Part shown: positions 48,579 to 63,555 of the stretch, piece by piece | Numbering within the stretch: the first letter of the stretch is position 1 | Layout: the number at the start of each line of letters is the position of its first letter | Assembly: GCA_963573385.1 (NCBI GenBank) | Contig: CAUYLG010052196.1 | Coordinates: 34,043-98,042, forward strand | DNA from: Cacajao melanocephalus | Taxonomy: Eukaryota > Chordata > Mammalia > Primates > Pitheciidae | Reading direction: 5' to 3' | DNA length: 64,000 nt | Made by a program: the position numbers and the translations under genes | Notes under the pieces: model-generated | Database searches by the model: none | What the model was told of the DNA's origin: nothing | Seen by the model: only the letters and a program-made list of their open reading frames with translations

Positions 48579-48925
48579 ATTAAGAGATTCTTATGCTCTG
48601 GGCACTTCAGTGGGATCACAGAGAAACACCTTCAGCCCTGTGCCGCTCCGTCAGGCTGGGGCTGGATGGGTTGGGAGCTCACTGCTGAACACTAAAGTGG
48701 TGTATTCCCAGGCTCGGGGTCACTGTCTGACCTGTCGGCAGCCCTGTTACAGGTTATTGAGCAACTCGTTGTCCACCTCTCTGACCAGCCTGTGAAGTGC
48801 ACAGCCTCCAGAAAGTGTGCTCTGAGCAGGAGACTCTGCAGCCCCTCCCTCACACACCAGAGCCCCCAGAAGGGATTTCATGATTGTCCTAATGTTGCCC
48901 CACATAGAGCTAAAAAGACACTGTG
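48579..48925 (+). repeat. Duplicated 350-bp segment, copy A
   Basis: From ATTAAGAGATTCTTATGC to AAAAAGACACTGTG. It matches 49724-50072 with about 14 differences by eye. It is followed at once by an Alu. It does not resemble a repeat family I know. Confidence 0.93.
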
Positions 48926-48926
48926 T

Positions 48927-49243
<317 letters not shown>

Positions 49244-49428
49244 CTAATTGTCATAATCCTCTAGGTGCCAAATTGTGCACCATTAAATATCAAGCAGAAA
49301 TTGCTAAATGGAAGAGGATGCCTCCTTATAGATGTCCTCATTATCAAAAATATCTCTTGTCTTATTCAGGTTTTGTTAGTAATACTTATAAGTACATGAA
49401 ATTATAACATTTATATTTACCTGGTTCT

Positions 49429-49590
49429 GTGGTTTGAATTTTTGTCTTCTCCAAAATTCGTGTTAAAGTTTAATTGCCATTATAACAATTTTAAGAGGTG
49501 AGAGCTTTAAGAGGTGATGAGGCCATCAGGGCTCTCTGCCTTAGTGAATGAATTAATGCTTTCGTCATGGGATGGGTTTGTTAGAAAGGG
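49429..49590 (+). mobile_element. MaLR LTR fragment
   Basis: TGTGGTTTGAATTTTTGTCT, GAGGTGATGAGGCCATCAGG and ATGAATTAATGCTTTCGTCA match the first half of an MST/MLT1 LTR. Confidence 0.75.
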
Positions 49591-49603
49591 GTGTGTTTCA
49601 AAG

Positions 49604-50145
49604 AAGGAAACTACAGACACTGGGGTCTATTTGAGAATGGAGAGTGAGAGGAGGGAGAGGAGCAGAAAAGGTAACTGTTGGGTACTGGGCTTAATACCAG
49701 GGTGATGTAGTAATCTGTACAACATTAAGAGATTCTCGTGCTCTGGGCACTTCAGTGGGGGATCAGAGAGAAACACCTTCAGCCCTGTGCCGCTCCGTCA
49801 GGCTGGGGCTGGGTGGGTTGGGAGCTCACTGCTGGACATTAAAGTGGTGTGTTCCCAGGCTCGGGGTCACTGTCTGACCTGTCGGCAGCCCTGTTACAGG
49901 TTATTGAGCAGCTCGTTGTCCACCTCTCTGACCAGCCTGTGAAGTGCACAGCCTCCAGAAAGTGTGCTCTGAGCAGGAGACTCTGCAGCCCCTCCCTCAC
50001 ACACCAGAGCCCCCAGAAGGGATTTCATGATTGTCCTAATGTTGTCTCACGTAGAACTAAAAAGAGACTGTGACTCGAGTATACCTATGTAACAAACCAG
50101 CACATATTTCCCTGAACCTAAAATAAAAGTTTTCAAAAAAAGGAA
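49604..50145 (+). mobile_element. L1 3' UTR interrupted by copy B
   Basis: ACACTGGGGTCTATTTGAGA to TAATCTGTACAAC (49723), then again from ACTCGAGTATACCTATGTAA (50073) to CCTAAAATAAAAGTTTTC. The two parts are consecutive in L1, with about ten L1 bases missing at the join. Confidence 0.88.
49724..50072 (+). repeat. Duplicated 350-bp segment, copy B
   Basis: Direct repeat of 48579-48925 placed inside an L1 3' UTR. There is no A tail and no clear target-site duplication. Confidence 0.94.
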
Positions 50146-50149
50146 AAAA

Positions 50150-50577
50150 ATTTAAAACAATTGTACTCATGGAGGTAGAGAGTAGAAGGATGGTTTCAAG
50201 AGGCTGGGAAGGGTAGTGGGGGGTAGGAGGAAGTAAGGAAGAATACTGCATGTTCTCATTCATATGTGGAAGCTAAAAAAAGCTGATCTCGGCCTGTCAT
50301 GGTGGCTCATGCCTGTAATCCCAGCACTTTGGGAGGCTGAGGCAGATGGATCATGAGGTCAGGGGTTCGAGACCAGCCTGGCCAACATGGTGAAACCCCG
50401 TCTTTACTAAAAATACAAAAATTAGCTGGGCGTGATGGCGCGTGCCTGTAATCCCAGCAACTCGGGAGGCTGAGGCAGGAAAATTACTTGAACCCGGGAG
50501 TCAGAGGAGAGGTTGCAGTGAGCCGAGATCGTGCCATTGCACTCTAGCCTGGACAACAGAACAAGACTCCATCTCAA

Positions 50578-50608
<31 letters not shown>

Positions 50609-50985
50609 GAAAAAAGAAAGCTAATCTCACAGAAGTAGAGAGTTTAACAGGGGTTTCCAGAGATTGGGAAGGGTCACGGGGACGGGTGGATAGCCAGAGG
50701 TTGGTTACCAGATATAAAAGTACAGCTAGACAGGAGGAGTAAGTACTAGTGTTCTATAACATTGTAGGGTGACTGTAGACAACAATAATTTATTGTTTAT
50801 TTTCAAATAGCTAGAAGAGGACATCTTGAATATTCCCAACACAAAGAAATAAAATTGTTTGAGGTGATGATATCCTAATTATCTTGATTTGAGCATTCAC
50901 ATTGTAATCATGTATTAAAGCATCACACTGTATCCCATAAATATGTGCAATTATGTCAATTTAATAGACAAATAGCTTTGTTTTT
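50150..50985 (+). mobile_element. Older L1 3' end split by an Alu
   Basis: TTCTCATTCATATGTGGAAG before the Alu; GAAGTAGAGAGTTTAACAGG, AGTGTTCTATAACATTGTAG and CCCATAAATATGTGCAATTA after it; a medium-age L1M 3' end. Confidence 0.8.
50290..50622 (+). mobile_element. Alu with (AAAG)n tail
   Basis: GGCCTGTCATGGTGGCTCAT head; A19 then GAAAA units. Confidence 0.96.
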
Positions 50986-51922
50986 GTCTAAGATCTACTG
51001 ATAACACTACTGATTCATGCCCTCGACCACCTGTAAAGTGGTGCTGCTAATATCTCATGTCGTATCAGATAGAGTTGTGACACTGATAGCAAAATGACTG
51101 AGAAATTGAGTTTTGACAAACACAAAGTATTATTTGAATGCGTTGTACAGTATGTTCACATGTTAGATCGAGTCAACTGTAGGTCCTAATCTTAAACTTG
51201 CCCTGGCAAACATTTGCTCAGTTTATGCTGTATATCCCCACTAGCACAGAGAGGATGACGCCTTTCTCTCTCATGACAATAGCAGTTTTAGGGTCACAAA
51301 ACAGGCAGACCACACATGAGGGCTACTGGCTTTGACAGAGTTCCTTCAATGCTATGCTATGTAAATAAATCAGCAGGCACAGAAGCCAGGAGTCCCAGGA
51401 TCATGCTGCTAAACAGATTTTCTAAGTCTAGAGCTGCAGATGGTAGTGTCTTATCCCTGTTGGAGAACCTGGCAGGATTCCAACCCCAGTTCTATAATAC
51501 TGTAAATCCCTACTGGATACTGCATGTAAATGATAATTACTTGTAAACTGTATTTATTGGCTCAATATGCCACGTTCATATGGACTGTAGGGATTAATTT
51601 TTTTTTCTCTTGATAAGTGTGACAAAAGCAGTACTTGAACAGAAAAGGGCTGTTTGTTCCATACGAGAACTTCAGTTTAGATTCCATAATGTTTTTGTTG
51701 CATCAATGTGGTAGCAACTGAAGACAGGGGCTAGTAGTCAATGGGTTTTATTTTGCCCACCTCTCTACCGCAGACATTTGCAATTGATCCTGACTTGGGC
51801 CCACCCCTCCTTTATACCAAAATTCATCTTCTACTGTACACCATACTATAGTGTCTGGGTGTTGATTTGCTACTCCACTTGTATGCTGAGTAAGCATTCA
51901 AGAAAAACGTTTAATATTTCCT
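50986..51922. other. Intergenic, no recognised feature
   Basis: Unassigned AT-leaning DNA. Confidence 0.45.
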
Positions 51923-52597
<675 letters not shown>

Positions 52598-52910
52598 TAG
52601 CCAAACGAAAGACGCTTACATCTTTTTTCCCTCTCTTTTGTTACTTGCTCCTTCAACCTAGACAGGACACACACGCCCTGAGAGCTGTAAAAGCTCTTGG
52701 CACAGCCATCTGGTCCTTGTGAAATGAAAAGGAGACTGAGTCCAAGAGAACCAGATGCCTTCTCAGGGGCACACATCGAAGAGTGGCAGAGCAAGGACTA
52801 GACCCACCCTTGAGCATGTTGAGTTCCTCGTCTACTCTGACTCACTAACATAGATATGTCCATCAGGGCCCTTGGGTTTATCTGCAGGCCAGACTTGCAC
52901 TGATGGACGT

Positions 52911-53345
52911 TCCATGTGATGGTTTAATTTATGTGTCGGCTTGGCTAGGCCACTGTATCCAGTTGTTTGGTCAAACACTAATAAAGATGTTGCCGTAATG
53001 GTGTTTTTCACATGAGATAAACATTTAAATCAGCTGACTTTGAAAAAAGCAGATTACCTTCCATAATGTGGATAGGCCTCATTCTATCAATTAAAGACTG
53101 TAAGAGAAAAGGCTGAGGTCCCCTGAAGGGGAAGGAATTCTGCCTCCCAAGGGCCTTTGGACTCAGGACTGCAACACTGACTCCTGCTGCAATTTCCAGT
53201 CTGTTGGCCAGCCCTACAAATGTCAAGACTTGTCGGCCCCAATTGCATCAGCTGATTCCTTACAATCTTTCCTTTTCTCCCTCTCTTTCTCTCTCCGTAT
53301 AGATGTAGATAGATAAACATATTCTACTGGTTTTGTCTCTCTGGA
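52911..53345 (+). mobile_element. ERVL-type solo LTR (MLT2-like)
   Basis: TGATGGTTTAATTTATGTGT, ACATTTAAATCAGCTGACTT, TTTGGACTCAGGACTGCAAC and TGGTTTTGTCTCTCTGGAGA are in the order of an old ERVL LTR. No internal viral genes are present. Confidence 0.55.
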
Positions 53346-55035
53346 GAAGCCTTACAAATTCCATACATTCAGTATTTGTGGAATTCCAAAGGGGCTTCAG
53401 TAAAGTTTTTTTGCATGTTTAAGAAGAATGAGCTCACTATGGAAATTAATCATATAGGCAAAATTGTCTGGGGAAGACTGATGATTGAGAAGTGTGCATT
53501 TGTGAAGGAAGAAGGAAAGGACTGTGTTGTGACACCTCTCTCCTCCATGACCCATTGTCCACCTGGAGGCAGCAGCAGTCTCCTGGGCACAGTGCTGAGA
53601 TGAAGAGTAACTAACTAGAACCCTCAGGAGAAATGCTTTGTAATGAGATATCTCAGGCCCGACTTGGGAAGTGTGCAGAAGGATCTAGAAGGCGTCAAAG
53701 GAAACCAGAGCTGGATAGAAGTTAAAGTTGTGAAGACAACTTTATTAAAAACTATTGCAACAGGGAAAGAGAGATATCAGGTCTAAAACTTTGCTCCGTT
53801 TTGAATACACCAGGGATTAGGGGAAACTTATAGCCAAGGAGCAGGTCGGTGGATGAAAAATTGCTAAGAGAAGACATCAAGTCTGGGGGATATTCTGGCT
53901 GAATCAGCCTGGCCAGGGTAATCAGACACCAAAGATGGGAAGTGAAGAATTTTGATCAAATATTGAGGGTGATTGGGTATCAAGGGTAGGGGATTCTTGC
54001 TAGACTGTCTTGGCAGGTTGCTAAAACTGAATTTAACAAGACGGGGCACATGGGCTGAGGAGAAGGTTCTGAAGCTGACTAGAGTTTGCCCAAGCAAAGA
54101 CTCTTTGTCAGAGGAAGCCATTCATTGCCAATCTTCCAGTGGCTCTGAACTCTGGCTGCATATGAGCATCACTCATGCCTGCTGGCCCATCCAGACCAAC
54201 TGAATCATCATCTCAGGGTTGGGGGCCAGGCCTTGCTGTTTTTAGAGTGCTCCCCAGGTGAGATAATAATGCACAGCCAGCGGTGAGAACCATGGACCCC
54301 TTCCAAGTCAGGAGGAAATCATTTTCCTGAGATGTGTAGATCTGCCATTTTCAGCATTTCACTAACAATCACAGCTGGCCTGACTGCTTGCATGGAAAAG
54401 TAAGCCTGAAAAATACTTTTCTGTTCTCGGGGCCATTAATGAGAATAAAGGGGTCCCACGAAATGGGAAGAATAATCCAGGGGAAAAAAATCCTAGAAAT
54501 AGGGTCCTGATGTCCTGGGAAGTCAAATTTAGCATCAGAAGTTTTTGAGGAAAAAAATGTACAGAAGAGAGGAAAAGGATTTTAAAAGACTAGACCTCGA
54601 TAAAGTGTCTGAAAGACCTCCCCTAGAAGTGGGGCCAGAAATCCCGAAGCAGTAGCCACAAGCCAATCTATGTGGAAAGATAGGAAAACAAGGCTTGGGT
54701 GCCTGCAAACAAGGGAACTGAGACTTGTTTGGAAAAATAGACCTGGCAAGTGATTTCCAGGCTCCTTCTGGGGACTTGGCACTGGATTTTATGTATAAAT
54801 GGATGTGATTGGGCTGGTCAGGGTGTGTGTTATCCCCCTGGAATTTAGAGGCAGGTCTTGGCAAATGCTTACTGACACTTCGTACACCTGTTGACTTTCA
54901 CATATCCCTGCTGATTTGAATGAAAGGGACGCCTGTATGTTCTGATCTTGGGGGGCATCATTCCATGTCCCTACTAGAAAAGATGTCTCAAACATTTTCT
55001 GTGATGTGACTGGTTCACCTCTTCTGCTTACTTTA
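53346..55035. other. Intergenic; MER5A at 54137-54295
   Basis: The MER5A part has CAGTGGCTCTGAACTCTGGC and GTGCTCCCCAGGTGAGATAA. The sequence on both sides (53700-54136, 54296-54560) may be one older element but I cannot name it. Confidence 0.5.
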
Positions 55036-55039
55036 AATT

Positions 55040-56210
<1,171 letters not shown>

Positions 56211-57150
56211 TAAAAGGAGCTCTCCTTTTTTCCTCTGAAGGTTGATTAAAGGAGTCTGCTAAACTTGACAACAGACAGATTAACAGGAGAAAAGGCATAC
56301 GGATTTATTAAAGTGCATGTACATGAGAATCATACAAGGTATGAAAATTCAAAGAAAGGCAGGTGGTTGAAGATTAAATGCCCCCTTCATAAGGGAGAGG
56401 AAGGTGGCAGATGTAAGGAATTTGGGAGGAAACATAAATTATATTTAGGAGAGATGACTGGGCCCAAAAAACAGGCAAGAGCCTGGGACAAAGTCCCTCT
56501 GAGCTCTGGGAGAGATGGCAACAGGTTATGGGAAGGTGAGGTGTGGAACTGCACCATGAGCAAAGCTTGCCTGATACAGATAAAATCTCTCAGAATAGCC
56601 CACAGAGGAGTACATGAAAAGTCTGTCTAGGTGAGTGTGGTGACAACTTTTATTTTTTCTTTGGTGATTAATCTTTCCTGGTTAATGAGAGTTCAGACAG
56701 AAATATTAAAGGCAATTGTTTTTCTTTGAGAATAGCTTCCCTCAGTTAGATATGGGAACTTCAGAGAGAGCCCCTCCCTGCACTTGTGGGAAGAAACAAG
56801 GGAATGTCAGAGAGACCTTGATTTGGAGGCAGAGTCCAAGGCCTTCCATTTAATTCAAAGCATTCAGCATGCCAAAGTGCCACACTCTAGAGTATCATTT
56901 TCTGAGTCTCCACATTAGGTATTTTATAGTTTATAGCACCACTGTAAATGAAAAATATTAAATATAAGGCTACAATTGATTTTTGTTTATTATTGTAGTA
57001 TACCGCAAACTTGTACATTAATTTATTAGTTCTAGAAGCTGTTTTTTAGATTCCCTGGACTTCTCTTTTATTGTGATAAGAGCACTTTATATAAGGTCTT
57101 AACAAACCTCTCAACAATTTTTAAGCATGCAACACATTATTATGGACAGT
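56211..57150. other. Unassigned sequence between L1 pieces
   Basis: 56211-56920 looks like a diverged element (AAGGCATACGGATTTATTAA, GTGCATGTACATGAGAATCA) that I cannot name. Confidence 0.35.
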
Positions 57151-58200
57151 GTTGTAGGCAGATATTTAGAGCTTATTCATCTTGATTGCCTGAAACTTTA
57201 AGCCTATTGATTATTAACTCCCATTTCCCCCTCCCACAAAGCCCTGCTAATCTTCATTCCATTCTTTGATTCTATGAATTCAGCTCTCTTAGATGCCTCA
57301 TATAAATGGATTCATGCACTATTTCTGAGACTGGCTTATTTCACTTAGCATTATGTCCTCAAGGTTCACCTATATTGTCACATATTATAGAACTTCTGTC
57401 TTTTAAAAGGCTGCATAGTACTTCATTTTTTTTTTTTTTTCTGAGACTGTGTCTCACCCCGTCACCCAGGCCGGAGTCAAATGGTGAGATCTTGGCTCAC
57501 TGCAACCTCTACCTCCTGGGTTCCAGTAATTCTCCTACCTCAGCCTGCTGAGTAGCTGGGATTACAGGCTAAGCCACCATGCCTGGCCAAGGCTGGATAG
57601 TATTTCATTGTATGTACAGACCACATTTTCTTTATCCACTTCTCTGTCAAAGGACATTTACATTTTTCCCATACTTTGGCTCTTATGAATGGTGCTGCAA
57701 TGAATATAGAGGTGTTAATGTCTCTTAAAGATTTTGATTTCAATTCTTTTGGATAAATACCCAGAAGTAGGATTGCTGGATCATATAATTCTCTGGGATT
57801 TTTCTATGTAAATAGTCATATTATCTGCAAATAGCGAAACATTTTTACATCTTCCTTTCCACTCTTTATTCTTTTATTTCCTTTCTTTGCCTTATTGCAA
57901 TAACTAAGATTTTCAACACAATGTTAAACAGATGTGGTAAAAGCAGGCATCTTTCATTTTTTTTTCTCAATCTTAGAGAAAAAACAATTTAGTGTTTTGT
58001 TTATTCTAGATTTCTGCAGATTCCCTTTATAAGTCTGAGGAATTTCCCTACTGTATCTAGTTTGTTTTTATCACACATGAATGTAGAATTTTGTCAAATG
58101 TTTTCTTTGTATCTATTGGATTAATCATGTTTTAATTCTATTAATATGGTGAATTGTATTGCTTTTAAAAATATGTCTTATAGTAAAATGTGCATAACAA
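57151..58200 (-). mobile_element. Old L1 3' part split by a reduced Alu
   Basis: AAATACCCAGAAGTAGGATT, GGTGCTGCAATGAATATAGA and TAATATGGTGAATTGTATTG are antisense L1. Minus orientation. Confidence 0.75.
57425..57588 (-). mobile_element. Alu with an internal deletion
   Basis: Jumps from GTAGCTGGGATTACAGGC of one monomer to TAAGCCACCATGCCTGGCC at the end of the other, which leaves one monomer length. This fits recombination between the two GGGATTACAGGC copies. Confidence 0.85.
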
Positions 58201-58373
58201 GATTTACCATTTTAAGTGCTTAAGTGTAATTAAGTTAGTGGCATTAAATACATTCACATTGTTATATGACCATCATCACTATCCTCCGGACATTCTCATC
58301 ATCCCATAATGAGACTCTTTCTCCTTTAAACAATAATTTCCTACTTCCCAGCACCTGGTAACCATTATTCTAT

Positions 58374-58747
58374 TTCCTTCCTTCCTTCCTTCCTTCCTTC
58401 CTTCCTTCCTTCCTTCTCTCCCTTCTTTCCTTCCTTTCCTTTTTTCCTTTCTTCCTTCCTGCCTTTCTTTCTTTCCTTCCTTCCCTCCCTTCCTTTCCCT
58501 CCCCTCCCCTTCACTTCTTCTTCCTTCCTTCCTTTTCTTCCTTTCTTCCTGTCTGCCTGCCTGCCTGCCTGCCTGCCTTCCTACCTTCCTCCCTCCCTCC
58601 CTCCCTCCTTTCTTTCTTCCTTCCTTTCTTCTTTCTTTCTTTCTTTCCCTCCCTCCCTCCCTCCCTTCTTTCCTTCCTTCCTCCCTCCCTCCCTTCTTTC
58701 CTTCCTTTTTCCTCTCTCTCTTTCTCTGTTTCTTTCTTTCTTTCCTC
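58374..58747. repeat. Polypyrimidine tract (CCTT/CCCT/CTTT)n
   Basis: About 375 bp almost wholly C and T on the plus strand, made of TTCC, CTGC, CCCT and TTTC blocks. It adjoins the A-tail side of the next Alu, whose tail probably seeded it. Confidence 0.97.
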
Positions 58748-59016
58748 TTGCTCTTGTCACCCAGGCTGGAATGCAGTACTGCCATCTCAGCTCACTGCAA
58801 CCTTTGCCTCCTGGGTTCAAGCAATTCTCCTGCCTCTGCCTTCTAAGTAGCTGGGATTACAGGCACCTGCCACCACGCCCAGCTAATTTTTGTACTTTCA
58901 ATAGAGATGCGGTTTTGCCATGTTGGCCCGGTTGGTCTCAAACTCCTGACCTCAGGTGATCTGCCCGGCTCGGCCTCCCAAAGTGTTGATTACAGGTGTG
59001 AGCCACCATGCCCAGC
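58748..59016 (-). mobile_element. Alu lacking its 3' end
   Basis: Starts at GCTCTTGTCACCCAGGCTGG and ends CACCATGCCCAGCC; the usual tail sequence is replaced by the pyrimidine tract. Confidence 0.94.
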
Positions 59017-59343
59017 CATGATTCTGTTTTCTAACTCTATGAATTTGCCTATTCTTGGTACCTCATCTAAATCAAATCATACAATACTTGTCCTTTTGTG
59101 TCTGGCCTGGTTTCTTTCACTTGGCATAATGTCTTTAAGGTTCATCTGTGTTGTAGCATGTATCAGAATTTTATTCTTTTTAAGGCTGATAATATTTCAA
59201 CCTATGTATAGACCACGTTTTGTTTATCCACTCATCTGTTGATGGACACTTGGGTTGCTTTTATTTTGTTATGTCGTGAATAATGCTTCATATGCAAATA
59301 TCTGTTCAAGTCTCTGCTAGTCAGTTATTTTGGGTATATACTC

Positions 59344-59711
59344 TGCTATGGTTTAAATGCCTTCTGCAAAACTCATGTTGAAATTTAATTGCCCTGTTAC
59401 TTATTCAAAGGTGAGTCCTTTAGAATGCAGTTAGGTTATGAGAGTTCTGCCCTCATGAATGGAATAACGCTGTGGGAGTGGGTTAGTATATCAGAAGGTC
59501 AACTTCCTTTTCCTCTCTGTTTCACATGGCTGCTTCCTTGACATGCTATGCTTTTTGCAATGCTATGATGCAGCAAGAAGACCCTTACCAGATGTGGCCC
59601 CTCAATCTTGGATTCCAAGCCTCCAGAACCATGAGCCAGATACATATATTTTCTTTATAAATTATTCAGTTTGTGGTATTCTAACACAGCAACAAAAATG
59701 GACTAAGACAC
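59344..59711 (+). mobile_element. MaLR solo LTR (MST/MLT1-like) in L1
   Basis: TGCTATGGTTTAAATGCCTT at the start, GAGAGTTCTGCCCTCATGAA, TTTATAAATTATTCAGTTTG and AAAATGGACTAAGACA at the end: a nearly complete LTR. Confidence 0.85.
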
Positions 59712-60975
59712 ACCCAGAAATGGAACTGTGGAATCATATGGTAATTATGCGTATTTTGGGATCCCTTAAGATTTCACGTGCAATACATTTTGTATATCTG
59801 CAAACACATTGTTGGGATCTTGATATAATCACATTAAATCTGCAAATCACTTTGGATAGTATTAATATCTCAATAATACTATCTTTTAATCTGTGAACAT
59901 GTGATCTTCCCATTTTTTAAATGTCTTCTGTAATTTATTTCAGTAATGTTTTGTAGTTTTTACTAAGTCCTTTACCTCCTTGGCTAAAATTATTCCTAAA
60001 TTTGGTTATTTTTGATGTTATTTTAAATTGAATGGTTTTTCTCAATTTCCTTTTTGGAATATTCATTGCTAGTATTTATTTATCTTTAATCTTTATTTTT
60101 TCCTTCTTTCTGCTAGTTTTGGGTTTAGTTTGTTCTTTTTTTAGTTTCTTGTGGTGTAAAGCTAGGCTGTTTATTTGAAATCTATTTTCTTAATGGGCTT
60201 GCAGCTGCAAATTCCTATTTTAGCACCTCTTTCACATCCTCTCATAAGTTTTGGTTTGTTGTGTTTTCATTTGTATCAGGATATTTTAAATTTTTTCCTT
60301 GTGATTTCTTTCTTGATCCATTGGTTATTTAAAAGTGTGCTGTTGTTTAATTTCTACATACTTGTGAATTGCCCAAGTTTTTGCTGTTCCCTTCTAGTTT
60401 CATTTCATTGTGATCAAAAATGATCTTTAGTATTTCAATTTTTAAATCTATTAAGATGTCCTATGGCTTAACATATGGTTTTTCTTGGAAAATGCTCCAT
60501 GTGCTCTTAAAAAATTCATATTCTGTTTTTGTTGGGTGGAGTGTACTGTATGTGTCTGTTGGGTCCAGTTGGTCTACAGTGTTTTTCAAGTCTTATATTC
60601 CCCTATGATCTTCTGCCTGGTTTTCTATCCACTGAGGAAAGTGGAGATATTGAAGTTTTCTACTATTATTGTAGAGCCATTTTTTCTTCAATTCTGTCAG
60701 TGTTTGCTTCATATATTTTGGAGCTCTACTATTTAGTGCATATTTTTATAATTGTCATATCTTCTGGGTACATTGAGCCTTTTATCATTATATTATGTCT
60801 TTGTCTCTTTTAACAGTTTTTGACTTAAAGTCTATTTTGTCAATTAGCATAGCCATTTCTGCTCTCTTTTCATGACTATTGGCATGGAATATCTTTTAAT
60901 CCTTTTACTTTCACCATATTCATGTCCTTAGATCTAAAGTGAGACTCTTTTAGATGGTATGTAGTTGATCTTAGT

Positions 60976-61123
60976 TTTATTTATTTATTTATTTATTTAT
61001 TTTTAAAAAGATGGGGTTTCACCATGATGGCCAGGCTGGTCTTGAACTCCTGACCTCAGGTGATCCACCCACCTCGGCCTCCCAAAGTGCTAGGATTATA
61101 GGCGTGAGCCACCGCGCCCGGCC
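60976..61123 (-). mobile_element. Alu fragment with (TTTA)n
   Basis: ATTTATTTATTTATTTATTT then GATGGGGTTTCACCATGATG to CACCGCGCCCGGCC; half an Alu, with a young-looking CG-rich end. Confidence 0.93.
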
Positions 61124-62524
61124 AATCCTAGTTTTATATCCACTCTACCAACTTATGATTTTTGATATGATTTCAATACAATTACATTTCAAGTAATTGC
61201 TGATAAGGATTACTTTTGCAATTTTGTTGTTTTCTCTGTGCCTTACAGCCTTTTTCTCCCTCATTTCCTTGAATACTTCCGTCCTTCCTTTATATTTAGC
61301 TAAAGTTGTTGAAATAGCATATTTTGATTCCTTTCTCATTTCTGCTTGTGTATATTTTCTTGGTGCTTAACGATGAACATTACATATAACATTCTAAAGT
61401 TATGATGATCTACCTTAATTGATACCAACTTAACTTTAATTGTATATAAAAACTGCTTCCTTATAGCTCTTCTCCCCTTATGTTATTGATGTCACAAATG
61501 ATACCTTTTAATATTATATACTCATTAACATAAATTCATAATTATTTCTATGCAATTGTCTTTTAAATCATGTAGAAAATCAAAAGCGGAGTTATAAAAC
61601 AAAATTACATTAATGCTGTTTTTATATTTGTTCATATATTTACCTTTTCTGGAGAACTTTATATTTTCATATGTCTTCCAGTTACTATCTAGCATTATTT
61701 CATTTCAAACTGAAGGACTTCCTTTAACATTTCTTGTAGGGCAGGTGTAGTAATAATAAACTCCCTCAGCTTTTGTTTTTCTAGGAATGCCTCAATTTCT
61801 CCCTCATTTTTGAAGAAATATTTTGCCAGGTATAGAATTCTCTGTTGACATTTTGTTGTTTTCATTTTTAGCACTTTAAATATATCACTCCACTGCCTCT
61901 AGTCTCCAAGGTTCTTGCTGGAAGAAATACACTGATAATCTTATTGCAGATCTCTTATACATAATGAGTCACTTTTCTCTTGATGCCTTCAAGATTCTCT
62001 TTATCTTGCACTTTTGCCAGATTTGATTATGTGTCTTTGTGTGGGTCTAAGAGGTTCGTCCTACTTGGAGACCATTGAGCTTGGATTTGTATATCCATGT
62101 CTTTCCTCATATTTGGCAGGGTTTCAGCTACTATTTATTCAAATAGTCTCTCTTCTCCTTTTTCTCACCTCCTTCTGGGACTTTCATTATGCATATATTG
62201 GTCAGCATGATGGCATCCCATAAATCCCTAAGCCTCTGCTCACTTGTCTTTATTTTTTGTTCGGTATGCTTCTCAAATTCAATAATTTCAAATGAGTTGT
62301 TTTCAAATTTGCTTATTCTTTTTTCTGTTTGAGTTTACTGTTGAACTCCTCTAATAAAATTTTCAAATCAGTTATTGTACTTTTCAGCTCAATAACTTCT
62401 TTTTTTAAATAATTTCTATCTTTGTTGATATTCTCATTTTGTTCACATGTTGTCTTGACTTTCTTTGGCTCTCTGTTCATATTTTTCTTTAGTTCTGGTA
62501 CTATATTTGACAGTTGTGGGGTTT

Positions 62525-62848
62525 TTTTGTCGTTGTTTGTTGTTCTTGAGACAGAGTCTCACTCTGTTGCCCAGGTTGGAGTGCAGTTGTTTGATCTTGG
62601 CTCACTGCAACCTCTGCCTCCTGGGTTCCAGTGATTCTCATGCCTCAGCCTCCTGAGTAGCGGGGATTACAGGTGTGCAGCACCATGCCCAGCTATTTTT
62701 TTGTATTTTTAGTAGAGATGGGGTTTCACTATTTGGCCAAATATTTCACTATTTGAGACTATTTGGTCTCAAACCCTTTGCTTCAAGTGATCTGCCTGCC
62801 TTGGCTTCCCAGTGCTGGGATTACAGGCATGAGCCATCACACCTGGCT
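62525..62848 (-). mobile_element. Alu with internal local duplication
   Basis: GAGACAGAGTCTCACTCTGT to CACACCTGGCTG; near 62730-62770 the TTTCACTATTTGGCC piece is repeated as ATTTCACTATTTGAGAC and ACTATTTGGTCTC. Confidence 0.92.
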
Positions 62849-63149
62849 GACAATTAAAGTCTTTGTCTAGTAAGCCTGATGCCAAAATACATCTCCAGAA
62901 CTGTTTCTGTAGATGTATTTTGTTCATTTGAATGAGCCATCTTTCCCTGGTTCTTTGCATGCCTTATGATCTTTTTGTGGAAAATGGGGTATTTAAAAAA
63001 ATATGGCCACTCTCCCAGTCTTTGCAGACTGGCATATAAAACCTCACTAATTTGTGAGCCCATGAGACCTTCACTAATCTGAGATTAGTCCAGGTCTTCT
63101 TGGGTCTTTTCTAGGCATCCTTCCTTTCTGTGAATGTGTGTGTGCGCCC

Positions 63150-63555
63150 CCTATCCACCACAGGTGATTTTAAAGGTCTTAATTTTCTAAAGAATCTCAC
63201 TGCAGCTTCTTCTTAGGGCCTTAGATATTCTATTGTATTTCTCTGTTTGTAATCTGCTGCCTTCAGAAGTCCACAGGTCAGCAATCCCTGTGTAGTTTTC
63301 ATGTGCTGCATTGCTCACCACAGCCTTCTGTGGCTTTCAGCCTGAAATCAAAACTATGTTGCTGTTTCTTGTCTGATATCTGAGTTGGGCATTACAGACA
63401 CCAGTGCCCTAGGCAGCCCACAGACAGGTCAGGATATTGCAACGAGTTTCACTCTGCATTTTATGCCCTGAGGGAGGGAACAAGGGATTGGGCCAGTTGC
63501 TTCTGACTGCACCACACAGGGAAGTAGGCAAGAGCAAATATTACAAAAATTCCTA
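63150..63555. other. Unassigned sequence
   Basis: May be the 5' part of the old L1, but I cannot confirm it by eye. Confidence 0.35.

Larger units (their letters stand above)
58201..63150 (-). mobile_element. Long old L1 (L1M), minus strand, with insertions
   Basis: From left (3') to right (5'): AGATTTACCATTTTAAGTGC, TTCACTTGGCATAATGTCTT, TTGATCCATTGGTTATTTAA, then TGCATATATTGGTCAGCATG and TGTACTTTTCAGCTCAATAA of the L1M 5' part. Interrupted at 58374-59016 (tract and Alu), 59344-59711 (LTR), 60976-61123 (Alu part) and 62525-62848 (Alu). All reading frames are broken. Confidence 0.75.

Noticed and set aside
58279..58785. 168-codon minus-strand frame rich in Lys, Arg, Glu and Gly
   Set aside because: It is the translation of the polypurine strand of a microsatellite plus part of an Alu and L1.
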